From positions 1 through 62,431 of the forward strand of contig CAIXBR010000021.1 of NCBI GenBank assembly GCA_903917735.1: DNA of 62,431 nt. The letters run 5' to 3'. Positions within the stretch are counted from its first letter, which is position 1; each line of letters starts with the position of its first letter. The stretch comes from an uncultured Elusimicrobia bacterium. GTDB lineage: Bacteria > Elusimicrobiota > Elusimicrobia > Elusimicrobiales > UBA9959. This document shows, in pieces, positions 19,591 to 28,479 of this stretch. The translations under genes and the position numbers were made by a program. The notes beneath the pieces were generated by a model. That model was not told where the DNA came from. It did no database searches and saw only the letters and a program-made list of their open reading frames with translations.

Positions 19591-20620
19591 CCTGCTGGAA
19601 AATTTCCGTCTCTATCTGCTGGCTTTTCTGCTGCCGCTGCTGCTTTCCCTGGGGCTGACCCCGCTCCTGCGCATGTTCGCCGTGCGTTTCGGCCACGTGG
19701 ACAAGCCTACCGATATTAAAACGCATAAGATCCCGACGCCGCTGCTGGGCGGGACGGCTATTTTTCTCGCCTTCACTGCGACCCTCGTCATTATGCGGTT
19801 CTATACCTCCTTCCCCACCGGCACACTGCGCGACCTGCGCGTTATCCTTGCAGGGGGCGCGGTGATGTTCGTGCTGGGTTTTGTGGACGACCTGCGCAAG
19901 CCGAACGGCCTGGGCTTCAGGACCAAGTTCGCGGTACAGTTCGTGGTGGCGTTCTTTACAGTGCTTTACGGCATCAGGATAAATTTCATTAAGCCGGACT
20001 ATGTGGCCTTCACGCTGAGCGTGGTCTGGATCGTGGGGGTTTCCAACGCGTTCAATATAATAGACATCATGGACGGCCTGGCTGCCGGGCAGGCGGCGCT
20101 GGCCGCTTTCGGGTTCCTGCTGATAGCTTTTCCCTCCGAGTCAATTTACGTGAACTTCGCTTCGGCCGCCCTGGCCGGCGCCGCGCTGGGTTTTCTGCCT
20201 TACAATTTCTCGAAGAAATACAAGATCTTTATGGGAGATTCCGGCAGCCTTCTCTGCGGTTTTGTGCTCTCGCTGGTGGCCATGGGGACGAAGTATTCCG
20301 AGATCAATCCGCTGGGGGTTTACGCCCCGCTTTTTATCCTGGCTGTGCCCATCTACGATACTCTTTTTGTTTCTGTCATGCGCTTGCGCAGGGGGCATTC
20401 GCCTTTTCTGGGCAGCCACGACCATTTCGCGCTGAGGCTTGAAAAGATAGGCTTTTCCCGCGGCTGGGTAGTTTGGCTGGCCTCCATGGCCACGCTCTCG
20501 CTTTCCATTTTCGCCTGGCTTCTTACCCAGGTGCCGCTGTCCTGGGGCATTCTGATAGCCTCCGTCCTGACAATTGAATTTCTTTTAGTGAGCGTGGCGA
20601 TAGCGAAGATCAAGATATAG
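19583..20620 (+). CDS. WecA/MraY-family undecaprenyl-phosphate sugar-1-phosphate transferase
   Basis: A 345-residue polytopic membrane protein with about ten helices. DKPTDIKTHKIPTPLLGG (37-54) is the conserved first cytoplasmic loop. FVDDLRKPNGLG (around 95-106) carries the Asp pair, NIIDIMDGLAAG (around 155-166) the second Asp cluster, and GDSGSL the third. HDHFALRL is the HxHxxxR-type His motif typical of the WecA branch. It transfers a HexNAc-1-phosphate onto undecaprenyl phosphate, the first step of a lipid-linked O-chain. It ends the plus-strand operon and would initiate the glycan that the neighbouring enzymes extend. Confidence 0.86.
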   Translation: MNDLLENFRLYLLAFLLPLLLSLGLTPLLRMFAVRFGHVDKPTDIKTHKIPTPLLGGTAIFLAFTATLVIMRFYTSFPTGTLRDLRVILAGGAVMFVLGFVDDLRKPNGLGFRTKFAVQFVVAFFTVLYGIRINFIKPDYVAFTLSVVWIVGVSNAFNIIDIMDGLAAGQAALAAFGFLLIAFPSESIYVNFASAALAGAALGFLPYNFSKKYKIFMGDSGSLLCGFVLSLVAMGTKYSEINPLGVYAPLFILAVPIYDTLFVSVMRLRRGHSPFLGSHDHFALRLEKIGFSRGWVVWLASMATLSLSIFAWLLTQVPLSWGILIASVLTIEFLLVSVAIAKIKI

Positions 20621-20702
20621 GGGGAGTCGAGGGTCATCAGCCTTGAGCCGGCAACTTTAGGTTCTTCGACCCGCGACGCCCCACCCGCGCCTTTTCCCAA
20701 TC

Positions 20703-21095
20703 TTACTCCGCAGTTATCCCGAACTCCGGCGGGTTGTCCATCGTCCGCTTTACCAGGCATTGCTCCGCCGCCTTGATGACGGCGTCCTTATACTTTGCGG
20801 GGAAATCCTTCGGAAGTTTTATCCGCATGGACGCTTTTTTGAGAAGGTGGGTGGCCTGGTCCCTCTCGAAGGAAACCGAGATCCCCAGGCCCTCAGTGTT
20901 CAGCCCGCGTGACTGGATGAAGCCGAGCGCGAAGATGCCGGCGCAGGTGCCGAGCGAGGCCAGGAAAAGGTCGAACGGGGTCGGGGCCGAGCCGTCGCCT
21001 CCGCCGCCGGGCGGCTGGTCCGTGGCTATTTCGAAACCATGCAGCAGTGCGTTAACTTTTTTCCCGCCCGGGAACGTGATTTCCATGTCGTTCAT
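20703..21095 (-). CDS. OsmC family protein
   Basis: A 130-residue protein with the OsmC fold. PTPFDLFLASLGTCAG (about 39-54) carries the first active cysteine and AAEQCLVKR (about 109-117) the second, the pair that reduces organic hydroperoxides. It is a lone gene convergent with the WecA-like gene. Its start is the ATG at 21095 preceded by a GGAGA-like site. It could be an Ohr/OsmC peroxidase or one of the YhfA-type relatives; the class cannot be settled. Confidence 0.85.
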   Translation of the reverse strand: MNDMEITFPGGKKVNALLHGFEIATDQPPGGGGDGSAPTPFDLFLASLGTCAGIFALGFIQSRGLNTEGLGISVSFERDQATHLLKKASMRIKLPKDFPAKYKDAVIKAAEQCLVKRTMDNPPEFGITAE

Positions 21096-21135
21096 TGTGC
21101 TCTCCTTGGATTTTGGCTGTCATAGGTTGGATGCG

Positions 21136-21164
21136 AAAAGAGCCTGAAAGTTTCAGGCTCTTTT
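21136..21164 (-). terminator. Rho-independent terminator after the HD-GYP gene
   Basis: AAAAGAGCCTGAAA (21136-21149) and its exact reverse complement (21151-21164) form a long stem with A and T tracts on both sides. It lies between the HD-GYP stop and the OsmC start, both on the minus strand, and would work in either direction. Confidence 0.85.
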
Positions 21165-21186
21165 CTCGGGCTGCGGTCCGGAGCAG

Positions 21187-22347
21187 TCAGTAGCTGTGCC
21201 GGTTCATTTCCTTGGTGATGCCGGGGATGATGGTGGTTTTTCCGTCGCCGACGGCCTGCAGCTTGAGTATCTCTCCGTAAACTTTTTCAAAAGATCCCAC
21301 GACCTCCGGGTCAAAGGCCTTGCCGTTCTCCTCGAAGATATATTCCCGGGCTTTCTCAGTGTCCCATTTGGGTTTATAAATGCGCGGCATGCAGAGGGCG
21401 TCGAACACGTCCGCCACCGATACTATGCGCGCGTAGATCGGGATCTGCTCGCCCTTAAGCCGCGCGGGATAGCCGGAGCCGTCGAACCTTTCGTGGTGGG
21501 AGCCCGCCACCTTGCAGGCTATCTGCAACAGCGAACTCTCGGCGTTGCAGAGTATCTTGGCCCCGTAAAGGGTGTGCTTCTTCATTTCTTCGAATTCATC
21601 CGCTGTAAGTTTGCCCGGTTTAAGCAGTATCGCGTCGGCTATGCCCACCTTGCCTATGTCGTGCAGCGGGCTCGCGTAGCGGATGTTCTCGACTTCCCTC
21701 TCGGGCAGGCCCATGCCCTGCGCTATCAGGGCGGAGTATTCGCTTATATGGCGCAGGTGTATGGCGGTATCCTGCTGGTCGCGGTATTCGGCCGTTATGG
21801 CCAGGCGGTAAATTGTTTCAAGCTGGGATTTTGAGAGGCTTTCGTAAAGTTGCGCGTTCTCTATGCCCGAGGCCGCCAGCGAGCTGATAAGCTGCAGGAT
21901 CCCCTCGTCGTCGACATTGAAGGGCTCGCCCCCTTTGTTCATCGCCTCGAATACGCCTATGATGTGGCCGCTGACATTCTTTAGCGGCACGGCCAGGATG
22001 CTGCGGCTGCGGTAGCCGGTTAGGCGGTCTATCTCGTGGGTGAAGCGCTGATCCTGGTAGGCGTCCGGTATGTTCAGGGTCTGGCCGGAAGAGGCTACGT
22101 GGCCCACTATGCCCCGGCCGAAAGGCACGCGTATCTCGGTATGCTGCATTCCCGACGCCACCTTCGACCAAAGCTCGTTGGTCTGGCGGTCAAGGATGAA
22201 GACGCTGCAGCGGTTGCAGTTAAGTATGGTCTTTACCTGTTCGGCTATGATCTCAAGGAGCTTGCTGAGGTTGGTCTCCTTGGATACGACGCCGCCGAAA
22301 TTCACAAGCAGGCGCAGACGGTTTTCCAGTTCTTCGGCCCTGGTCAT
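21187..22347 (-). CDS. GAF domain - HD-GYP cyclic-di-GMP phosphodiesterase
   Basis: A 386-residue soluble signalling protein. Residues ~20-165 form a GAF sensor domain (CNRCSVFILD; FGRGIVGHVASSG; AVPLKNVSGHIIGVFEA). Residues ~185-365 form an HD-GYP domain with HD at 229-230 (LHDIGKVGI) and HHERFDGSGYP (284-294), so the catalytic metal ligands and the GYP motif are intact. It should hydrolyse c-di-GMP, tuned by a small ligand or redox signal through GAF. The gene stands alone, with its own terminator downstream. A TAAAAT box six bases before the ATG and no ribosome-binding site suggest a leaderless mRNA. Confidence 0.9.
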   Translation of the reverse strand: MTRAEELENRLRLLVNFGGVVSKETNLSKLLEIIAEQVKTILNCNRCSVFILDRQTNELWSKVASGMQHTEIRVPFGRGIVGHVASSGQTLNIPDAYQDQRFTHEIDRLTGYRSRSILAVPLKNVSGHIIGVFEAMNKGGEPFNVDDEGILQLISSLAASGIENAQLYESLSKSQLETIYRLAITAEYRDQQDTAIHLRHISEYSALIAQGMGLPEREVENIRYASPLHDIGKVGIADAILLKPGKLTADEFEEMKKHTLYGAKILCNAESSLLQIACKVAGSHHERFDGSGYPARLKGEQIPIYARIVSVADVFDALCMPRIYKPKWDTEKAREYIFEENGKAFDPEVVGSFEKVYGEILKLQAVGDGKTTIIPGITKEMNRHSY

Positions 22348-22353
22348 ATATTC

Positions 22354-22359
22354 ATTTTA
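22354..22359 (-). promoter_or_regulatory. -10 box TAAAAT placed for a leaderless transcript
   Basis: On the minus strand TAAAAT is followed by six bases and then the ATG of the HD-GYP gene. This is the same geometry as at 8286 and 17994, and no Shine-Dalgarno is present. Confidence 0.45.
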
Positions 22360-22417
22360 GCATTATCTGCGGGAAAGTGAGAGATAATTGATAATTATCA
22401 ACCTGCTCCCGCCCGGG

Positions 22418-23869
22418 CTACTGCCCGTTCTTGCCGGTCACGGCGTCGATAAAGACGCTGTAATGTACCGCTCTTGCCGAGGGATAGGCTTCCCTGAGCC
22501 CGGAGTTTATCTGGGCCAGACAGGAGGTGGCGCCCACCACCACGGTGTCGGCCTGCACCGAGGCTATGTTCCTGAGTTTGCGTTCCAGGACCTTCTTCGA
22601 TATTTCCGGCTGGGTGAACGCGAAAGCGCCGGCGCCGCCGCAGCACCAGTCGCTTTCCGGCAGCTCCCTGTAATTTTTCCCCGCCAGAGCGCGCAGCACT
22701 TCCCGGGGCTCCCGCCTTATTCCCTGCCCGTGGCAGGCCCGGCAGGAGTCGTGGTAGGTGACGCGCCCGGCTTTTTCCAGAGCGGCAGGGTCCGCGCTCC
22801 CGGCCTTTTCCGGAGGTATGAATTCAAGTATGTCCCTGACGGCCGCCGCGAAAGCCTTCGCACGGGGCCGCCATTCAGGGTCCGCGGTGAAAAGCTGCTC
22901 GTAGGCCTTCATGAAAGCCGCGCAGGAGGAGCAGTCGGCTATCAGCGGGAAGTCTCCGAAACGCGCCTTCAGGTCCTCGTAGCGGACTATATTCCTGCGG
23001 GCGAATTCCCGCGCGTCCTCGATACGGCCGTAATTGTGCGCCATCAGGCCGCAGCAGAGGTTCTCCGCGAAGATGCCTTCCCCTGAGTACTTTTTAAGCA
23101 CCCGTACGGTGGCCAGCGCCACTTCCGTGAAAAGATAGTTAGGTCCGCAGGGCGCGAAATAGGCCCAGTTCACGGCGTGCTTCGTTCCCGGCTCCAGGTC
23201 CGGGTCGCGGCGCAATATCTCGGCCGCGAAATGCAGCGGCACGTGCTTTACCGCGCCCTCCGCTTCAACCAGCCCCGGCATTCCCAGAAAATCGTAAAGC
23301 CCCATTTTTGCCGCCAGTTTAGGGAGCCCGGTCTTTTTTGCCAGGTAGGCCAGCTTCAGCCAGAAACCGAAAACAGCCGGAGCGTTGAGCAGTGTGTTTA
23401 TAGCGGCGCGAGCAAAAAAATTATCGCCGTAGCCTTGCAGCGCCCTTCTGCCTTCGAGCACTATGTCGGGGGTGGGGACTTTGGCGTAGCAGGCGCTGGA
23501 GCAGGCGCCGCAGAGCAGGCAGGTGGAAAAGGCCTCAGCCGCGGCGCCGGCGTCCTTTGCCTGGCCTTCCACGAGCATGCGCAGGAACTGGTTGCGGCCG
23601 CGCGCGGAAATGGTTTCCCTGCCGGTAAGCATATATGTCGGGCAGGAGGTTTCGCAGTAGCCGCAGCGGTTGCACTGGGCCGCCGCGTCGTAAAGCTTTC
23701 TTTCCCCGAGGTCGGTGAGCAGCGTGTGCAGATGCCTGTAGGCCTGTTCGTGACCGTAAAGTTCGTTTATGTCGCCGTGAAAACCGGACAGGCCGACGGA
23801 CTCGGAGGAGTCCGCCGTAAGGCGGCTGTCAGGGTGTTGCGTGCCGTCCGGAATATCGTTGTCGTTCAT
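22418..23869 (-). CDS. glcF: Glycolate-oxidase-type iron-sulfur subunit
   Basis: A 483-residue protein with two CxxCxxCxxxC ferredoxin-type motifs (CNRCGYCETSC and CLLCGACSSAC) for two [4Fe-4S] clusters. Two CCG regions follow (NLCCGLMAHNYG and DWCCGGAGAFAFTQPE), the signature of the GlcF/HdrD-like family. It passes electrons from the flavoprotein encoded just upstream to the membrane pool. The ATG at 23869 overlaps that gene's TGA by four bases, so I chose it over a start 13 codons earlier. The partner may be a glycolate, D-lactate or other 2-hydroxyacid dehydrogenase. Confidence 0.86.
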   Translation of the reverse strand: MNDNDIPDGTQHPDSRLTADSSESVGLSGFHGDINELYGHEQAYRHLHTLLTDLGERKLYDAAAQCNRCGYCETSCPTYMLTGRETISARGRNQFLRMLVEGQAKDAGAAAEAFSTCLLCGACSSACYAKVPTPDIVLEGRRALQGYGDNFFARAAINTLLNAPAVFGFWLKLAYLAKKTGLPKLAAKMGLYDFLGMPGLVEAEGAVKHVPLHFAAEILRRDPDLEPGTKHAVNWAYFAPCGPNYLFTEVALATVRVLKKYSGEGIFAENLCCGLMAHNYGRIEDAREFARRNIVRYEDLKARFGDFPLIADCSSCAAFMKAYEQLFTADPEWRPRAKAFAAAVRDILEFIPPEKAGSADPAALEKAGRVTYHDSCRACHGQGIRREPREVLRALAGKNYRELPESDWCCGGAGAFAFTQPEISKKVLERKLRNIASVQADTVVVGATSCLAQINSGLREAYPSARAVHYSVFIDAVTGKNGQ

Positions 23870-25926
23870 TGTGGTAGCTCGCCTTCTTTTGCGTCCCCGT
23901 ATACCCACGGGTTAAGCAGGTTCCCCGGGTCCAGCTGCCTTTTCAGACGCCTGTGGCAGGAATCAGGCTCAAAGGCGTCCCAGGCCGCCGGCTCCGGGAA
24001 AGCCTGCCATTCGCGCGGCGCGGCCGAAAGCGCGAAGGTCGCGGCTATAATGACGCCATAGGCGCCCATCGAGCCGCAGAAAAGCTTTATCGCGTCGTAG
24101 CCGGCCACGTTCTTCACCGTTTTCCCACCCAGCTCCAGCAGGTCTCCGGAGGCTGTGATCACTTCCAGCCCCAGCAGGAATTCTTTCATTTCCGGGCAGA
24201 CTTTAGAGGCGATAAGTCCGCCCACGCTGCCCTCCAGCTCCGGCAGGTCAAGGTACAGGCCTTCATTCCTGAGCTGTCGCCGCAAATCCTTAAAAGAGAG
24301 GCCGGCTTCGGCGCGGGTCGTCAGGTTGGCCCGGTCCGTGACCGCCAGGCCGTTAAGGGTGCGCAGGTCCAGCGGCTTTGCCCCGTCCATTATCCGTCCG
24401 GGTTTCAGCCTGGTGCCCAGCCCGGTTACGGCCGTGCGGGCGCCGCTGCCGGCGCGCAGGCGCATTTCGTCCACTATCCCGCGCGCAGACGGGCTAAGGG
24501 AAGTCCTTGAGGTCAGCCCGCCGCTCTCAACGTGCTGGTCCGTGGCGACAGGCAGTATTTTGTCGGGATTGGCGAGGCCTGCGGGGTCGAACGCCGTTTT
24601 TATTTTCTGGAAAAACTCCAGCTCCTCCCGCCCGTATAGCCAGTTCATGGCCACCCGTTTCTCCACTCCCACGCCGTGTTCGCCGGAAATGGTCCCGCCC
24701 AGCTTTATGCAGGACTTGAGTATTTCATAGCCGGCTTTCTTGACCCGTTTGACTTCCTGTATGTCCCGGCGGTCGAAAATTATGTTCGGGTGCAGGTTCC
24801 CGTCCCCGGCGTGGAAAAGCAGGCCCGCTGTAAGTTTGTATTTGGAGAGGATCTCGCGGGTTTCCCTGAGGGCCTGGGGCAGGAGCGGTCTCGGCACCAC
24901 GCCGTCCTCAACAAGGACGTCCGGGGCCAGCCGCGCCATGGCCGGGTAGGCGCCCTTGCGCGCCTGCCACAGCAGTTCCCGTTCCGCTTCGTCGGAGGCC
25001 AGTTTGAAGGCTGAACAGGAGTTGGCCGTGCAAATATGTTCCACCTTTTCAACTTCCCGCCCGACCTGAAGCGCGTCGGACCCGTCAAGTTCTATTATCA
25101 GGACCGCCTCTGTGCCGCGCGGGAAACGGTCGGCCTTGCCGCCCAGTGCCGCGTCGAGAGAAACTTTGTCCATGGCCTCCAGTGCCCTGGGCACGATGCC
25201 GTCGCTTATTATGCGTGTTACGGCGTTCATCGCGCTTTCAAGCGAGGGAAACGCCGCGGAAGCCGTTTTGATCTCGGCAGGTATGGGCAGTATCTTCAGC
25301 CAGGCGTTGGTTATTATCCCGAGGGTGCCTTCCGAGCCCACCATAAGGCTCATCAGGTCCGGGCCGGGGTCGCGGTACGACCAGGTCTTGATCTCTCCTT
25401 CAGGGGTTACCACTTCGAGCTGCTCAACGTTGTCGGACGTTACGCCGTATTTCAGACAGAGAGGGCCGCCCGCGTTCTCGCCGATGTTCCCGCCTATGGT
25501 GGAAACTTTCTGGCTTGAAGGATCGGGCGCATAAAAGAAGCCGAAAGGCTCCAGCGCCCGCTGCAACTCCATGTTCACCACTCCCGGCTCTACCAGCGCA
25601 ACTTTCGCGGCGGTGTCGATACGGCGGATCTTCTTAAGCCGGGCAAGGTTCAGTATCGCGCCGCCTTTAAGCGGTATCGTGCCGCCGGAGAGGTTCGTTC
25701 CCGCGATGCGGGGCAGGAAGGGGACGCCGGCCCGGTAAAGTACTCTGACCACTGGGGCCACCTGGTCCGTATCGGTGAAGGTTATTACGGCTTCCGGGCG
25801 GGCCCGGGCCATGCCGGCATCGTAGGAGTACATCAATATCTCGGCTTCGTCGGTGCGGATATTCTCCGGCCCGACTATCGCCTCCAGCTCCGGGCGTATT
25901 GCGCGTATCCTGTCGTGTTTGAACAT
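23866..25926 (-). CDS. glcD: GlcD-GlcE fusion FAD-linked 2-hydroxyacid dehydrogenase
   Basis: At 686 residues it is about 220 longer than GlcD. Residues 1-~465 are a complete GlcD: an FAD-binding PCMH domain (PRIAGTNLSGGTIPLKGG; STIGGNIGENAGGP; VGSEGTLGIIT) and a C-terminal cap with HAGDGNLHPN and GTISGEHGVG. Residues ~480-686 are a second, GlcE-like FAD half (AVTGLGTRLKPG; EGSVGGLIASKV; LELGGKTVKNVAGYD). GlcE is normally a separate gene. The fusion plus GlcF would make a two-gene glycolate- or lactate-oxidising complex. There is no regulator gene next to it. Confidence 0.88.
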   Translation of the reverse strand: MFKHDRIRAIRPELEAIVGPENIRTDEAEILMYSYDAGMARARPEAVITFTDTDQVAPVVRVLYRAGVPFLPRIAGTNLSGGTIPLKGGAILNLARLKKIRRIDTAAKVALVEPGVVNMELQRALEPFGFFYAPDPSSQKVSTIGGNIGENAGGPLCLKYGVTSDNVEQLEVVTPEGEIKTWSYRDPGPDLMSLMVGSEGTLGIITNAWLKILPIPAEIKTASAAFPSLESAMNAVTRIISDGIVPRALEAMDKVSLDAALGGKADRFPRGTEAVLIIELDGSDALQVGREVEKVEHICTANSCSAFKLASDEAERELLWQARKGAYPAMARLAPDVLVEDGVVPRPLLPQALRETREILSKYKLTAGLLFHAGDGNLHPNIIFDRRDIQEVKRVKKAGYEILKSCIKLGGTISGEHGVGVEKRVAMNWLYGREELEFFQKIKTAFDPAGLANPDKILPVATDQHVESGGLTSRTSLSPSARGIVDEMRLRAGSGARTAVTGLGTRLKPGRIMDGAKPLDLRTLNGLAVTDRANLTTRAEAGLSFKDLRRQLRNEGLYLDLPELEGSVGGLIASKVCPEMKEFLLGLEVITASGDLLELGGKTVKNVAGYDAIKLFCGSMGAYGVIIAATFALSAAPREWQAFPEPAAWDAFEPDSCHRRLKRQLDPGNLLNPWVYGDAKEGELPQ

Positions 25927-25954
25927 ATTTGTGCTTCCCGGTCTCCGCCGCTTC

Positions 25955-27340
25955 TTATTTAGCAGGCTTCAGCTTGGCGGTGAAGTGCGGCAGTATGGCC
26001 GGGGCGTCCACCACTTCCAGTCCTTTTATCGAATTCTTGTTCTTGGCCAGCCAGCCGAAGACCTCTATCACGTAGTCGATGTGGCTCTGCGTGTAGACGC
26101 GGCGCGGCATGGCCAGGCGCACCAGCTCCATTGAGGCCGGCAGAAAATTTCCTTTCGCGTCGCGCCGCCCGAACATCAGCGTACCTATCTCTACGCCGCG
26201 TATGCCGCCCTCCAGGTAAAGGGCGCAGGCCAGGGCCTGGGCGGGGAAATTGGCGCCTTTTATATGCGGCAGGAATTTCTTGGCGTTTACGTAGACGCCG
26301 TGGCCGCCGGGGGGATTGATGATCGGTACCCCGTGCTTAAGCAGGCCCTCGCCCAGGTAGGCCGCCGAGCGGATGCGGTACTGCAGATAGTTCTCGTCCA
26401 GCACCTCGCGCAGGCCTATGGCGATGGCTTCCAGGTCACGGCCGGCCAGGCCGCCGTAGGTGCTGAAGCCCTCGGTGAGGATCAGCATCTGGCGGGCTTT
26501 GGCGGACCAGTCGCGGTTGTTCATGGCCAGGAAGCCGCCGATGTTGACCAGCGCGTCCTTCTTGGAGCTCATCCAGGCACCGTCAGCCAGCTCGAACATC
26601 TCCTGCGCTATCTCGCGCACGGGGGTGGAGTTGTAGCCTTTCTCCCGGAGCTTGATGAAATAGGCGTTCTCGGCGAAGCGCGCGCAGTCCAGGAACATAG
26701 GGATGCCGTGCTTGCGGCACAGGTTCTGGACGGCCTTCAGGTTCTCCATCGAGACCGGCTGGCCGCCCAGCGAATTATTGGTGACGGTCATCACGCACAG
26801 CGGGATGTTCTTCGCGCCCTTGTCCTTGATGAACTTCTCCATCGCGGCCACGTCGGCGTTGCCCTTGAACGGCGCGGGCTTGTCGAAGTCAAGCGCTTCC
26901 TTAACCGGGAAGTCCATGGCCTCGGCGCCGGAGAACTCTACGTTGGCGCGCGTGGTGTCGAAATGGGAATTGGAGATGATGCACTTGCCCTTGCCGCCTA
27001 TCACGCCGAACAGTATCTTCTCGGCGGCCCGGCCCTGGTGCACCGGGATTACTTCGTCGAACCCGGTCAGGGATTTTATCTCGGTTTCGAAGTTGTAATA
27101 GCTGCGGGCGCCGGCGTAGGATTCGTCGCCCACCATGATGCCGCCCCACTGCGCCGCGCTCATCGCGCCGGTGCCGGAATCGGTCAGCAGGTCTATCAGC
27201 ACCTTCTCGGCCCTGATGTTGAAAAGATTGTAATGCGCCTGCTCCAGGGCCTTCTGCCTTTCTTCGCGAGTCGTTATGCCCAGAGGTTCCACGCTCTTAA
27301 TCTTGAAAGGCTCTATGATAGTTTTCCAGTTCTTTTCCAT
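25955..27340 (-). CDS. tnaA: Tryptophanase
   Basis: A 461-residue PLP beta-lyase that splits tryptophan to indole, pyruvate and ammonia. IDLLTDSGTGAM (49-60), THQGR-like VHQGRAAE (100-107), SNSHFDTT, DCARFAENAYFIK (218-230) and MSSKKDALV with the Schiff-base lysine (~260) are all present. Tyrosine phenol-lyase is the close alternative; it has an arginine where this protein reads GVEIG, as in E. coli tryptophanase, so indole production is favoured. It is followed by a DUF1646 membrane transporter gene upstream in the same orientation. A TnaC-type leader peptide is not seen: the gap is only 15 bases. Confidence 0.85.
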   Translation of the reverse strand: MEKNWKTIIEPFKIKSVEPLGITTREERQKALEQAHYNLFNIRAEKVLIDLLTDSGTGAMSAAQWGGIMVGDESYAGARSYYNFETEIKSLTGFDEVIPVHQGRAAEKILFGVIGGKGKCIISNSHFDTTRANVEFSGAEAMDFPVKEALDFDKPAPFKGNADVAAMEKFIKDKGAKNIPLCVMTVTNNSLGGQPVSMENLKAVQNLCRKHGIPMFLDCARFAENAYFIKLREKGYNSTPVREIAQEMFELADGAWMSSKKDALVNIGGFLAMNNRDWSAKARQMLILTEGFSTYGGLAGRDLEAIAIGLREVLDENYLQYRIRSAAYLGEGLLKHGVPIINPPGGHGVYVNAKKFLPHIKGANFPAQALACALYLEGGIRGVEIGTLMFGRRDAKGNFLPASMELVRLAMPRRVYTQSHIDYVIEVFGWLAKNKNSIKGLEVVDAPAILPHFTAKLKPAK

Positions 27341-27355
27341 TTTTTTTATCTCCCT

Positions 27356-28402
27356 TTATATCAGAAGCATCATCAGAACAAAATAGCAGACCATCAGCGC
27401 GGCTCCGAAGGGCAGCGCGGCTTTAGCCCATTCGCGCGACTTTATCCCCAGTTTGGCGGAACTTACTATATTGGGGATGTTCCCGGGGATCAGCATGCCG
27501 CCCGAGATCAGCAGGCCCATCAGGATGTAGATGATCTGCCTGTCCGTCATCGCCGGCGTTATTTCCGCCGCGGCCAGCGTGGCGTTGTCCAGTATGGCCG
27601 AGACTGAGTTCAGCCAGAACAGCGCCCAGACCGGCGTGTGCGCCGCCAGGCGCTCCGCCAGCGTGGCGAGCCCCGCGCCCAGGAAGATCAGCGCCATCAC
27701 GAAGATGTACACCTTCAGCGCGCGCTTGATGATGTCGGCGTTCGTGTCGTGCTTGTCCTCTTTCAAGCCGCCCTTGTCGTCCGCCGCTGCGGTTATGCCG
27801 TGCGCCGCCATAGCGGCGCAGAGCAGTACCCCCGGAACTATCCACAGGCCGACCTGCCGGAACAGGTAAAAAAAATCCGCGTTGTGCGGCGCGCCCTTGA
27901 GCTTCGCCACCACGATGGTGGACAACGGTTCGCCCAGCGGGGTGAGTGCCGCCCCCAGGCCTATGGCGTAGCAGGCGTAGACCGTAAGCCTTATCTCGTA
28001 GCCGCGCTCCAGCTTGAGCAGCGTCACCACTTCGGCCAGCATTATCGCCGCGACGATGGCCGTGAAGACGCTCGCCCCGAGGCCTAACGCGGCCACTATA
28101 AGGAAAATAGCCGGCCCGAGGCCGAATTTCCTGGTAAGCGCGTTTATCCAGCCGCGCAAATGCGACCGGGTCTCCCTGAACAGCCAGCCCACCACCGCGA
28201 CCGCCGCTGTTATCGCCAGCGGCTCTTTAAGCGCCTCTTTGAGCAGGGCGACGCTCCAGACGCCTGAAATGGCTACGGCGGAAAGGCCCATGATGAAGAG
28301 GAAGATCTCAAGGTCCTCCTCCACGCATTTCGCCGAGAACGGCAGCACGAGCGTAAGGCCCATTATCACGGTCAGCCCGGCCAGTATCAGGTAATCAGAC
28401 AT
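27356..28402 (-). CDS. DUF1646 family membrane transporter (putative cation/proton antiporter)
   Basis: A 348-residue polytopic protein with about nine to ten helices. LTPLGEPLSTIVVAKL, SVSAILDNATLAAAEI and GGMLIPGNIPNIVSSAKLGIKSREW match DUF1646, a family related to NhaD/ArsB-type ion transporters and often linked to sodium. The gene is 15 bases upstream of tnaA and co-oriented, so the two are probably one transcript, which could couple ion or proton balance to amino-acid breakdown. The 77-base upstream gap is too short to hold a DUF1646-type sodium riboswitch plus promoter with confidence. Substrate not proven. Confidence 0.78.
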   Translation of the reverse strand: MSDYLILAGLTVIMGLTLVLPFSAKCVEEDLEIFLFIMGLSAVAISGVWSVALLKEALKEPLAITAAVAVVGWLFRETRSHLRGWINALTRKFGLGPAIFLIVAALGLGASVFTAIVAAIMLAEVVTLLKLERGYEIRLTVYACYAIGLGAALTPLGEPLSTIVVAKLKGAPHNADFFYLFRQVGLWIVPGVLLCAAMAAHGITAAADDKGGLKEDKHDTNADIIKRALKVYIFVMALIFLGAGLATLAERLAAHTPVWALFWLNSVSAILDNATLAAAEITPAMTDRQIIYILMGLLISGGMLIPGNIPNIVSSAKLGIKSREWAKAALPFGAALMVCYFVLMMLLI

Positions 28403-28479
28403 AGACTACAGCTTAAATCGTCTTTCCCGCCATTTGCTACAATAATATTCTATTATTTTAATAAGATCATAAAAAGGGT

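Noticed and set aside
25955..27340. Tyrosine phenol-lyase instead of tryptophanase
   Set aside because: The position that carries the substrate-binding Arg in tyrosine phenol-lyase reads as in tryptophanase (GVEIG).
28403..28479. DUF1646-type sodium riboswitch before the DUF1646 gene
   Set aside because: The gap is only 77 bases, shared by a divergent promoter, and shows no paired stems of that motif.
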